The notes beneath the pieces were generated by a model. That model saw only the letters and a program-made list of their open reading frames with translations. It was not told where the DNA came from and did not search any database. Made by a program: the position numbers and the translations under genes. From NCBI RefSeq assembly GCF_001999905.1, contig NZ_CP019640.1:2894001-2958000 (forward strand): a stretch of 64,000 bases of DNA, read 5' to 3'. Origin of the DNA: Planococcus lenghuensis. GTDB taxonomy: Bacteria; Bacillota; Bacilli; Bacillales_A; Planococcaceae. This document shows positions 43,175-56,879 of this stretch, in pieces (the first letter of the stretch is position 1; each line of letters starts with the position of its first letter).

Positions 43175-43612
43175 TTACTTTTCTGAAACCGGCCCGAGTG
43201 CAAACAAAATGTCACATTCACATACGAGTTCTCCATCGACGGTTGCGACACCATGGCCTTTGCCCATCGGTCCGCGGAGTTTTGTCATTTCCACTTCGAG
43301 CTTCAGCTGATCGCCCGGCACAACTTGCCGCTTAAAGCGGCAATTGTCGATGCCTGTGAAAAAGGCCAGTCTGCCTTTATTTGCTTCCATGCTGAGCACT
43401 GCGACTGCACCGACCTGCGCAAGTGCTTCAACGATGAGCACACCGGGCATCACCGGATAATCCGGAAAATGACCGTTGAAGAACTCTTCGTTCGCCGATA
43501 CGTTCTTCAGTCCGGTCGCTTTCTTGCCCTCTTCCAGTTCTAAAATCCGATCCACCATGAGGAATGGATAGCGGTGGGGCAGAATCGCTTTTATCTGTTC
43601 TGTTGTCAGCAT
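43175..43612 (-). CDS. fabZ: 3-hydroxyacyl-ACP dehydratase FabZ
   Basis: This 145-residue hotdog-fold enzyme dehydrates (3R)-hydroxyacyl-ACP in fatty-acid elongation. The signature [13 protein letters not shown] (about 12-24) and [20 protein letters not shown] (about 48-67) contain the catalytic His and Glu. Length is standard. AAGGAGGTC precedes the ATG. In B. subtilis fabZ (ywpB) lies in this same neighbourhood. Confidence 0.95.
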   Translation of the reverse strand: MLTTEQIKAILPHRYPFLMVDRILELEEGKKATGLKNVSANEEFFNGHFPDYPVMPGVLIVEALAQVGAVAVLSMEANKGRLAFFTGIDNCRFKRQVVPGDQLKLEVEMTKLRGPMGKGHGVATVDGELVCECDILFALGPVSEK

Positions 43613-43653
43613 CCCATGACCTCCTTGCCTTCCGTTTTTTCAATTGCCGCAGT

Positions 43654-43992
43654 TTACTCAACCGCGTCTTCTTCGACAGCGCCGTCTTCTGTCGGCACAT
43701 CCGTTTCTGCCGGAACTTCACTTCCCTCTAACTCCGTGCCTTCCATGATGTCAAAAATGTGCTGCCACGTTTCCCAGCGCAGCGCATCCCGGGGTTCGCC
43801 GTCGCCGATTATTCCATAGCCGACCATCGCGCCGCCTGCTGCTGCAAGCCCGAGGAGCACCAGTACAAGTACGACCCGCAGCCAGATCGGAAAGAGCCGG
43901 ATCTGGACCCACCAGGTCTTTTTGTTTTGTCTATCTTTTTGAACAGCCGGTTTTCTTTTTGTTCTTACTTTTCTTGTTTTTGGCATTCCCAC
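43654..43992 (-). CDS. EpuA-family membrane protein (often named RNA polymerase subunit beta)
   Basis: This 112-residue protein has a basic N-terminal tail, one membrane helix (about 38-60, WLRVVLVLVLLGLAAAGGAM) and the motif VGYGIIGDGEPRDAL, followed by WETWQHI. That pattern fits PF11772 (EpuA), which databases often label DNA-directed RNA polymerase subunit beta although it is not a polymerase subunit. The acidic tail (VEEDAVE) is not conserved in my recollection. GTG 43992 has AAGGAAAGG six bases upstream; an ATG two codons on is an alternative. It precedes fabZ by 41 bp and may be in one unit with it. Confidence 0.8.
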   Translation of the reverse strand: MGMPKTRKVRTKRKPAVQKDRQNKKTWWVQIRLFPIWLRVVLVLVLLGLAAAGGAMVGYGIIGDGEPRDALRWETWQHIFDIMEGTELEGSEVPAETDVPTEDGAVEEDAVE

Positions 43993-44261
43993 CGTCAGCC
44001 TTTCCTTTACGAATTCCTGCGTTTTGAATGCATCTTGAAAGCCGGAGCGGTAATCTCACCATCTGTCTCCACGGCTTTTCCACTTCGCCGGGCATTGCTC
44101 TAAAGCCGTTTATCGCAGCAAACGACAGAAAAAAACACGGGCTGAAAGATGCAATTGATCCAGTTCGACGCACATGATTTGTATGTATACGCCGGTATCA
44201 CTGCCGGCATGCCTAATTCACGAACATTAAAATGATCAGGCGTCTTCAAATAACAGCCGGA
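43993..44261. other. Intergenic between the mbl remnant and the EpuA gene
   Basis: Nothing coding was recognised. In B. subtilis the flhO-flhP genes lie between mbl and this region; none of their sequence is evident here. Confidence 0.4.
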
Positions 44262-44558
44262 TCAGCTCAGCCGAAGCGCCTGCTTGATCTCCTGCGGGCG
44301 AATCCGGACCGTTTCAGGCAGACCGGAAACAAGGTTCCGCCCACGGATGTCCAATTCTCCCGCAGTCTGCAGAAAAGCAGTTGATCTTCTTGCAGTGTCT
44401 TTCATCGAATTTGCAGTCGGATCATCGATCAGCAACCGGTATGTGTGTTTTATATACAGCAGGATTTCACGGGAAATCGCTTCTTCCAGCTCCATGAGAT
44501 TGTGTTCCTGTTCAGACAACGTGACTACCCCTTCCGCTCCCTGATTGCATTCTGTCAT
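44262..44558 (-). pseudogene. Mbl/MreB-like remnant, about one subdomain
   Basis: A 98-codon frame encodes a segment that aligns by eye with one stretch of MreB/Mbl (roughly residues 180-255, subdomain IIB). GVVTLSEQE corresponds to the strand after the second phosphate loop. EEAISREILLYIKHTYRLLI corresponds to the EAI-x-x-YI-x-x-x-Y-x-LLIG helix. ELDIRGRNLVSGLPETVRI and PQEIKQAL match the strongly conserved ELEIRGRDLVSGLP-type block. Both nucleotide-binding halves are missing, so it cannot be a working filament protein. It has no ribosome binding site. The position, between murA and fabZ, is where B. subtilis carries mbl. A retained small protein is possible but less likely than decay. Confidence 0.62.
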
Positions 44559-44683
44559 CGAAGCGTTGCACTAACGCATATTTTATCACAGTCGCAGGGT
44601 GAAATATACAATGAAGATACGGGAAACCAGTCGATCGGGCAAACTTTCCAGCTTTTTGATCCGGGTACTCTAGGCCGTTTAAA

Positions 44684-44714
44684 AACCCCCGCAGACAGGC
44701 AGTCTGCGGGGGTT
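44684..44714 (-). terminator. Terminator of murA
   Basis: Perfect stem AACCCCCGCAGAC/GTCTGCGGGGGTT with a five-A run at its left. Confidence 0.9.
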
Positions 44715-44725
44715 AAGCCATGGTA

Positions 44726-46024
44726 TTAAGCAGGCTGACCTTCTTTTTCTTTTGATTCTTCAAGAGAAACGCGTTCAATATCCGCTCCGAGAGCTGCGAG
44801 CTTCTGATGAAAATTCACATAGCCGCGGTCGAGATGCTGGAGTTCTGTGACGCGGGTGATGCCGTCTGCCACGAGACCTGCCAGGATCAATGCTGCTGCC
44901 GCCCGGAGATCAGTCGCTGCAACTTCTGCTCCCTGCAGTGTTGACGGTCCCTGCATCATCACTGAACGGCCTTCGATTTTCACGTTTGCATTCATGCGAC
45001 GGAATTCTTCGACATGCATAAAACGGTTTTCAAACACAGTCTCAGTCAGGATTCCGGTCCCTTTTGCCGTCAGCATCAATGCCATCATTTGTGACTGCAT
45101 GTCCGTCGGGAATCCCGGATGCGGCATCGTCTTAATGTCGATGGAACGCAGCGGGCGAGTTGCACGTACCCGGACACCTTCAGGAGTTTCTTTAATATCG
45201 ACGCCCATTTCACCAAGCTTGGAAATCAGCGCAGTCATATGCTCAGGCATCGCATTTTCGATGATGACATCGCCTTCTGTAATCGCTGCTGCAACCATGA
45301 ATGTACCGGCTTCGACCCGGTCCGGAATGATTGTGTGTACAGCGCCGTGAAGTTCACGGACACCTTCCACCCGGATTGTATCTGTTCCGGCGCCAATTAC
45401 CTTACCGCCCATTTCATTGATATAATTCGCCAAGTCCACGATTTCCGGCTCTTTTGCCGCATTTTCAATTACAGATACTCCATCAGCCAGCGCAGCTGCT
45501 GACAGGATATTTTCTGTTGCTCCGACGCTCGGGAAGTCGAGATAAATCTTCGCTCCGCGCAGGCGGCCGTTCGTCTTCGCTTCAACAAAGCCATTGCCGA
45601 CTTTGATGACAGCACCCATTGCCTCAAACCCTTTCAGGTGCTGATCGATCGGACGTGAACCGATTGCACATCCGCCTGGCATTGCGACGCGGGCAAATCC
45701 GTTTCTTGCAAGAAGCGGACCCATCACTAAAATGGAAGCACGCATTTTACGCACATATTCGAACTGCGCTTCACCGGCAAGTGTCTCGGATGCATCAATT
45801 ACCATTTCAGTATTTTCAGCTGTATAAAGTGCATCCGCGTTTAAGCTTCTCAGCACTTCCTGAATGGTATAGACGTCCGACAGATTCGGAACCTCCCGGA
45901 TAATGCTTTTGCCTGTTGATGCCAGTAATGCGGCTGCCAATACCGGTAAAACTGCGTTTTTCGCTCCTTCAACCCGAACTTTTCCTTTTAATTTATGTCC
46001 GCCTTTTACAATGATCTGCTCCAC
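44726..46024 (-). CDS. murA: UDP-N-acetylglucosamine 1-carboxyvinyltransferase
   Basis: This 432-residue enzyme commits UDP-GlcNAc to peptidoglycan by transfer of enolpyruvate. Landmarks: [20 protein letters not shown] at the start, and [20 protein letters not shown] with the active-site Cys (target of fosfomycin) at about 115. The start is GTG 46024 with GGAGGG eight bases upstream; the frame is open further but the extra residues do not fit the family. In B. subtilis murAA is followed by spoIID and the spoIIQ-spoIIID-mbl group; here only the mbl remnant remains. Confidence 0.95.
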   Translation of the reverse strand: MEQIIVKGGHKLKGKVRVEGAKNAVLPVLAAALLASTGKSIIREVPNLSDVYTIQEVLRSLNADALYTAENTEMVIDASETLAGEAQFEYVRKMRASILVMGPLLARNGFARVAMPGGCAIGSRPIDQHLKGFEAMGAVIKVGNGFVEAKTNGRLRGAKIYLDFPSVGATENILSAAALADGVSVIENAAKEPEIVDLANYINEMGGKVIGAGTDTIRVEGVRELHGAVHTIIPDRVEAGTFMVAAAITEGDVIIENAMPEHMTALISKLGEMGVDIKETPEGVRVRATRPLRSIDIKTMPHPGFPTDMQSQMMALMLTAKGTGILTETVFENRFMHVEEFRRMNANVKIEGRSVMMQGPSTLQGAEVAATDLRAAAALILAGLVADGITRVTELQHLDRGYVNFHQKLAALGADIERVSLEESKEKEGQPA

Positions 46025-46333
46025 TAGAAAACCCTCCAAATAAAAAATATTGTGTATATGTAACTTCGAAGTCAAATGTCATAATTTAGTAATAAAACCG
46101 TTTTAATTTTACATCTTACCCATATCCTCTACAAGCGGCAAAGCACCTATACTTATTAACATTCTCTGACACAATCGATTTTTTTGCAGGTAATTTGCTA
46201 TATTGCATCAGATGTCCGTACCTTTTTATTACAGTTTGATTACAAAAAACGATTATATTAGCACAATTCCCGATAGCCAACAAAATAAACCTAAAGTTAT
46301 CATTGACAGAACACTCAATCTATCCGTTTTGCT
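46025..46333. promoter_or_regulatory. Region upstream of murA
   Basis: Minus-strand TTGACT occurs at about 46062-46067 with a weak CAATAT 17 bp further, a possible murA promoter. The rest of the AT-rich stretch shows nothing recognisable. Confidence 0.35.
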
Positions 46334-46372
46334 GTTCTGACGGAGCTGCGGGCTCCCCAGCGCCGTCAGAAC
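46334..46372. other. Strong hairpin between ywzB and murA
   Basis: A 10-bp stem GTTCTGACGG (46334-46343)/CCGTCAGAAC (46363-46372) encloses an inner GAGC/GCTC stem. It lies just after the ywzB stop on the minus strand but has no U tract, so it may be a weak terminator or an RNA-stability element. Confidence 0.55.
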
Positions 46373-46381
46373 ACCAAAACA

Positions 46382-46615
46382 TTAAAACAGATATGGGAGC
46401 TGTCTAGACCATGCCGATATATCCAGAAAGAAAGTCGAAACCATTGTCCCGATAGCGATGCTTAAAAAGATATAGAGAATTTGCGCCTGCAGCACATGCT
46501 GTTTGCGGATCCATTTATCAAACATGACCGCACGCATGGCGTAAAATGCAACACCCGTGAAAAAAATATGGCTGAAAATCGAAATCAATGCCGTTTGGCC
46601 AATGAAGAGATCCAT
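46382..46615 (-). CDS. ywzB: DUF1146 (YwzB) membrane protein
   Basis: This 77-residue protein has two hydrophobic helices (about 8-30 and 42-65) joined by the basic loop RAVMFDKWIRKQH, the usual DUF1146 pattern. Its function is unknown. It is found between atpC and murA in B. subtilis as here. Because the atp operon ends with its own terminator, ywzB should have a separate promoter in 46616-46750. Confidence 0.85.
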   Translation of the reverse strand: MDLFIGQTALISIFSHIFFTGVAFYAMRAVMFDKWIRKQHVLQAQILYIFLSIAIGTMVSTFFLDISAWSRQLPYLF

Positions 46616-46752
46616 CGGTTTATTTCCCCCTTTCTTGCAATGGAAAGATGAAAGCTGGTTGCAGCACCGAAGTTCAAAATATAACAGTATTCATGCAAAA
46701 TGTATATTTTTTTGCCTCATCCGGCTTGCCGGTACTGATAAAAAAATCTAAG

Positions 46753-46786
46753 AAAAAGACGAGCAGGAACGTTTGTCCCGCCCGCC
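46753..46786 (-). terminator. Terminator of the ATP synthase operon
   Basis: Read on the minus strand, GGCGGGCGGGA pairs with TCCTGCTCGTC (with several G-U pairs), followed by TTTTTC. Confidence 0.72.
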
Positions 46787-46793
46787 TTTTGGT

Positions 46794-48665
<1,872 letters not shown>

Positions 48666-48672
48666 TCATCCT

Positions 48673-51650
<2,978 letters not shown>

Positions 51651-51654
<4 letters not shown>

Positions 51655-52190
51655 TGAATTTCGCCTGCCTTCGCAATCGTTTCATCGATCAGCTTGCGGT
51701 TTTCTTCTTCCGTCAGTTCTTTACCAAGCACCCGTGAAGCTGCGAGCATCGACAATGCCACCACTTCATCACGCACTGCTGCCAGCGCTTTATCGCGTTC
51801 ATTGCTGATTTCAAGAACTGCATTATCTTTGATGCGGTTTGCTTCCGCACGTGCCGAAGCGAGGATTTCCTCACGGGAAGCTTCCCCTTGGCGTTTCGCG
51901 CTTTCCACGATATCAAGCGCTTCGTTGCGCGCTTCTTTCAGCATGCTGCGCTGTTCTTCCAGATACTTCTGTGATTCTGCACGGCTTGCTTCAGCCGATT
52001 CGATCTCACTGGCAATCAATTCTTCACGTTCCTGCATGATGCCCATGAGCGGTCCCCATGCAAATTTCTTCAACAGCCACATCAACACGAGGAAAATCGC
52101 CAGTGTCGCCAGAATATCTCCAACATTCAGGAATTCATGATGTTCTGCTTCCACTTCCACCGCGCCGAATACGAGATGATCAAAAAACAC
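51651..52190 (-). CDS. atpF: ATP synthase b subunit
   Basis: This 179-residue peripheral-stalk subunit has one membrane helix (about 25-43, ILATLAIFLVLMWLLKKFAW) and a long charged coiled coil. The start is GTG 52190 with AAGGGAGTG eight bases upstream. The gap before it (394 bp to atpE) is far longer than other gaps in the operon. Confidence 0.94.
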
Positions 52191-52584
52191 GATTGTTTCA
52201 CTCCCTTCAAGAGCTCTGAATCCTAGTCAGTTTATAGTCGGATTGTTGTTTTCAAAGGTAAAATATGCAAAGTTTTTTCTTACTGTCCAGTTCCGCCGCC
52301 CAGCTCCTCGGGGTCATAAGTCGACCCGCTGCGGAAATCAGGATTTCCTGCGCGTTTCGCCTTATGCCTGTCGGAGCTTGCATGGCCGGCTTCACTTTTC
52401 TTACTTGTCCAACTTGTTCGCCAGACCGTACGCTGATTTCGCACCCTCCTCCGGAAACAGGTTTCCGGGTCGGCCGCTCCAATCCGCTATCGGTCTACCG
52501 GCTCACTTTGCTTTCCTTACTTAAACGCAAATGGCGAAAGATTTGCACTCCGCCATTTACGTCCTGCTGTCCAATTGTCTCTTA
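52191..52584. repeat. Repeat-filled spacer between atpE and atpF
   Basis: This 394-bp spacer is GC-rich and structured. On the minus strand a section (plus 52279-52380) contains CGACAGGCATAAGGCG and CGACTTATGACCCCGAGG, then GAGCTGGGCGGCGGAACTGG. From memory these are landmarks of a repeat spread in Bacillales genomes. Beside it are a perfect palindrome CCGGAAAC-AG-GTTTCCGG (about 52450-52467) and a hairpin AAATGGCG/CGCCATTT (about 52529-52558). A 76-codon minus-strand frame crosses the region but lacks similarity and a good ribosome binding site, so it is not called. Confidence 0.6.
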
Positions 52585-52827
<243 letters not shown>

Positions 52828-52868
52828 TCAGGATAAGTAAATTTTGCTCTTAGAGCAGTTTATATTTA

Positions 52869-53986
<1,118 letters not shown>

Positions 53987-54211
53987 TCACTGTTTATCTC
54001 CTGAATCGAATTTTTGAACGGTGTACATCATTGCTGCTGCACCGGCGGCAACGCCTGCAAGCAGGAAGATGATTAGAAAAAGTGGGGCGGTTCCGAGTTT
54101 CTCATCGAACCACATTCCTGCGAATGTGCCGATCAGAACGGACCCGACAAGTTGTGAGAGGATGGCACTGTAAAGCGCCATCGCTTGCAAGGGACGGTTT
54201 GGTGGGCGCAT
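53987..54211 (-). CDS. atpZ: AtpZ/AtpI-family protein
   Basis: This 74-residue protein has two hydrophobic helices (about 12-35 and 43-64) and the motif GMWFDEKLGTAPLFLIIFLL, typical of AtpZ (F0F1-ATPase-associated). AtpZ and AtpI occur in tandem at the head of atp operons of alkali-tolerant bacilli, where they have been linked to Mg2+ or Ca2+ transport and c-ring assembly. AAGGGGGTAAC precedes the ATG. First gene of the operon. Confidence 0.82.
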   Translation of the reverse strand: MRPPNRPLQAMALYSAILSQLVGSVLIGTFAGMWFDEKLGTAPLFLIIFLLAGVAAGAAAMMYTVQKFDSGDKQ

Positions 54212-54329
54212 GTTACCCCCTTGAAATCCACTGGAAATCCAGCAGTTTTTTCAACTGGCGGAGCATCGCATCAGGTCTCCTACAACAAGAAATTTATGTA
54301 TGAAAACCCTGTCATGCATACCCTTTGTA

Positions 54330-54358
54330 AGCATACAATAGGGGCAAAATCATGTCAA
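54330..54358 (-). promoter_or_regulatory. Promoter of the ATP synthase operon
   Basis: On the minus strand TTGACA (54353-54358), 17-bp spacer, TATGCT (54330-54335). This gives an untranslated leader of roughly 110 bases before atpZ. Confidence 0.75.
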
Positions 54359-54712
54359 TCAACTGAAGTGAAATTGTTCACAAGCGACATGCGGCTGTCA
54401 TATTCCCGACAAATTTCACGCCAGCTGAAAATCCGGCTGTGGAGGAGGAACTGAGGATGGTAACAATATGATAATTGTAACACAGTTTGGAATGGGGTTT
54501 AGCAAATCTTTTTAATTCAATTAAGAAACTTCTTCCAGATGAGCGGCGGGCCGGGAAATTGAATGTTCATGGCTTTTGGAGGGAAAAAGCGGATTAAGAT
54601 GCGTGTTTTCTAATGAAATATTCATTTTACATCCCTCTCCTCCTGGCTTCTGGACTGACTGCCATGAATTTATGATATTGGGGGAAACAAGGCGACAGGG
54701 AGCCCAGGCATA
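54359..54712. other. Intergenic upstream of the atp promoter
   Basis: No gene, ribosome binding site or clear structure was identified, apart from an imperfect dyad GTAACAAT/AATTGTAAC near 54460-54481. Confidence 0.4.
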
Positions 54713-54957
54713 TTAAGAGCTGGTGAACGTTCTTTAAGAACATCTGAATACACTTTAAGCCTCCACCTTTTCTTGCTGGCTTGATTTATTGATGTGGATC
54801 TGCTGTTTCGAATAAAAAACCGGGACACCAAGGGGCGAATGCTCTTTAAGAGCTGGCGAGTGCTCTTTAAGAAAGATTGAATGCACTTTAAAAACCGGCG
54901 AATGCTCTTTAAAAGCTGGTGAATGCTCTTTAAGAAAGACTGACTGCTCTTTAACCT
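54713..54957. repeat. 21-bp periodic intergenic array 5 (two blocks)
   Basis: Block one has TTAA cores at 54713, 54734 and 54755. Block two has cores at 54846, 54867, 54888, 54909, 54930 and 54951. Spacing within each block is exactly 21 bp, but the blocks are out of phase and separated by about 85 bp. The best unit reads GAATGCTCTTTAARAGCTGGT. It is the longest array in the window, about 25 bp beyond the wecB terminator and upstream of the atp operon. Confidence 0.9.
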
Positions 54958-54969
54958 CCACCAATCTCC

Positions 54970-55001
54970 ATAAAAAAAGATGACCCTTGTTCAGGGTCAT
55001 C
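54970..55001 (-). terminator. Terminator of upp-wecB
   Basis: Stem GATGACCC/GGGTCATC at 54979-55001 with AAAAAAA at 54972-54978. Confidence 0.9.
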
Positions 55002-55006
55002 TTCCT

Positions 55007-56125
55007 TTATTCGTTCCCGAAGTATTTATGCAAAGCTTCGACGATCCGGCGGGATGCCTGGCCATCTCCATAGGGGTTGGAGGCATGGGCCATTTTGGCG
55101 TACTCTGTTTCGTCGGTGAGCAACTCGGTCGCCATCCGGTAGATTGTTTCTTCGTCGGTACCCGCGAGTTTCAAGGTGCCGGCATCGATGCCTTCCGGAC
55201 GTTCGGTCGTGTCACGGAGGACGAGGACGGGCTTGCCGAGCGACGGCGCTTCTTCCTGGATGCCGCCGGAGTCGGTCAGGATCAGGTATGACCGGGCCGC
55301 GAAATTATGGAAATCGAGCACTTCAAGCGGCGGGATGAGATGGATGCGCGGGTCGTTGCCGAGAATTTCGTCCGCCACCTCCCGTACTGCCGGGTTCAGG
55401 TGCACCGGATAGACGACTTGCACGTCGCCCTGTTCTTCGATGAGGCGTTTGATCGCTTTGAACATACCGCGCATTTTTTCGCCGAGGTTTTCGCGGCGGT
55501 GGGCGGTAAGCAGGATCATGCGGTCATTCCCGATTTTATCAAGTACCAGGTGTGCGTAGGCATCGCGGACAGTTGTCTTCAGCGCGTCGATGGCGGTATT
55601 GCCGGTGACGTAGATACGGTCGGCGGGTTTGTTTTCCGCCAGCAGGTTACCTGCTGATTTCTCGGTCGGCGCAAAATGGATATCCGCCAGCACGCCAGTC
55701 AGCTGCCGGTTCATTTCTTCCGGATACGGTGAATATTTATTGTGCGTCCGGAGGCCGGCTTCCACGTGTCCGACTGCGATCTGGTTATAAAGCGCAGCGA
55801 GGCTTGCCACGAATGTCGTCGTCGTGTCGCCGTGGACGAGGACGATGTCGGGCTTCGCTTCCTGCATGACACGGTTGAGTCCTTCCAGGCCGCGGACTGT
55901 GACATCCATCAATGTCTGGCGGTCTTTCATCATGTTCAGGTCGTAATCGGGTTTGATGCCGAACGTGTCCAGCACCTGATCGAGCATTTGCCGGTGCTGT
56001 GCGGTTACAGTCACAATCGATTCGATGGTGTCCGGGTGTTTTTGCAGTTCAAGGACGAGCGGAGCCATTTTGATGGCTTCCGGTCTCGTGCCGAATATGG
56101 TCATTACTTTCCGTTTTGCAGTCAA
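55007..56125 (-). CDS. wecB: UDP-N-acetylglucosamine 2-epimerase (non-hydrolysing)
   Basis: This 372-residue enzyme (MnaA in Bacillus) interconverts UDP-GlcNAc and UDP-ManNAc. Landmarks: IFGTRPEAIKMAPLVLEL at the start, GDTTTTF (about 98), GHVEAGLRT (about 118), and RENLGEKM and DSGGIQEEAPSLGKPVL in the C-terminal half. UDP-ManNAc is the donor for TagA, so this gene feeds the wall-polysaccharide operon at 10.8-16.1 kb. The start is TTG 56125, eight bases after GGAGGTG. It lies 18 bp after upp and is probably co-transcribed with it. Confidence 0.94.
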   Translation of the reverse strand: MTAKRKVMTIFGTRPEAIKMAPLVLELQKHPDTIESIVTVTAQHRQMLDQVLDTFGIKPDYDLNMMKDRQTLMDVTVRGLEGLNRVMQEAKPDIVLVHGDTTTTFVASLAALYNQIAVGHVEAGLRTHNKYSPYPEEMNRQLTGVLADIHFAPTEKSAGNLLAENKPADRIYVTGNTAIDALKTTVRDAYAHLVLDKIGNDRMILLTAHRRENLGEKMRGMFKAIKRLIEEQGDVQVVYPVHLNPAVREVADEILGNDPRIHLIPPLEVLDFHNFAARSYLILTDSGGIQEEAPSLGKPVLVLRDTTERPEGIDAGTLKLAGTDEETIYRMATELLTDETEYAKMAHASNPYGDGQASRRIVEALHKYFGNE

Positions 56126-56143
56126 GCGGTGTGCACCTCCAGT

Positions 56144-56773
56144 TTATTTCGTACCGTACAGCCGGTCGCCTGCATCGCCGAGGCCCGGTACAATATAACC
56201 TTTTTCGTTCAGCTTTTCATCGAGGGCGGCGATGTAGATATCGACATCCGGATGCGCTTCCTGCAATACTTCCACGCCTTCCGGTGCTGCGATGAGGCAC
56301 ATGAACCGAATGCTGTTTGCGCCGCGCTTCTTCAGTGAGTTCACTGCTTCGACGGCAGAACCGCCGGTCGCGAGCATCGGATCGACGAGGATGAAGTCCC
56401 GCTCTTCAATATCCGACGGCAGTTTGACATAGTATTCGACGGGCGTGAGCGTTTTAGGATCCCGGTACAGGCCAATATGTCCCACTTTCGCTGCCGGAAT
56501 CAATTTCAGGATGCCGTCGACCATGCCAAGGCCGGCTCGCAGAATCGGTACGACCCCCAGTTTCTTGCCGGCGAGCACTTTGGCGCTGGCCTGCTGAACC
56601 GGCGTCTGCACTTCGATGTCCTGAAGCGGCAAATCGCGGGTGATTTCAAACGCCATGAGCGTCGAGACTTCGTCAACCAGTTCACGGAATTCTTTCGTGC
56701 CCGTCTTAACGTCACGGATGTATGTAAGCTTATGCTGAATAAGCGGATGATCGAATACATATACTTTTCCCAT
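56144..56773 (-). CDS. upp: Uracil phosphoribosyltransferase
   Basis: This 209-residue pyrimidine-salvage enzyme makes UMP from uracil and PRPP. It has the family start [31 protein letters not shown] (about 78), the PRPP loop [11 protein letters not shown] (about 130) and the uracil-binding [16 protein letters not shown] at the end. In B. subtilis upp lies between glyA and the atp operon as here, except for the EAL gene inserted at its left. Confidence 0.96.
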   Translation of the reverse strand: MGKVYVFDHPLIQHKLTYIRDVKTGTKEFRELVDEVSTLMAFEITRDLPLQDIEVQTPVQQASAKVLAGKKLGVVPILRAGLGMVDGILKLIPAAKVGHIGLYRDPKTLTPVEYYVKLPSDIEERDFILVDPMLATGGSAVEAVNSLKKRGANSIRFMCLIAAPEGVEVLQEAHPDVDIYIAALDEKLNEKGYIVPGLGDAGDRLYGTK

Positions 56774-56808
56774 TGGGTTTCTCTCCTTTTTGTTGCGTTA
56801 TCTTATAC

Positions 56809-56836
56809 AGTATAACAGTTTTTCATTGTCCGTCAG
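56809..56836 (-). promoter_or_regulatory. Promoter of upp-wecB
   Basis: Minus strand: CTGACG (56831-56836), 16-bp spacer, TATACT (56809-56814). The start of transcription would be about 30 bases before the ATG. Confidence 0.6.
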
Positions 56837-56853
56837 CCCTTAAAACAGGTAAA

Positions 56854-56879
56854 ACCGGCCCGTTGAACACGGTCCGGTC
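56854..56879 (-). terminator. Terminator of the GGDEF-EAL gene
   Basis: Stem ACCGGCC(C)G/C(G)GTCCGGT overlapping the stop codon, with AAAA at the left. Confidence 0.75.

Noticed and set aside
43931-44173. Minus-strand 80-codon ORF overlapping the EpuA-like gene
   Set aside because: It overlaps a recognised gene in another frame and has no ribosome binding site.
52252-52482. Minus-strand 76-codon ORF inside the atpE-atpF spacer
   Set aside because: It spans palindromes and repeat-like sequence, and its peptide shows no recognisable pattern or fitting ribosome binding site.
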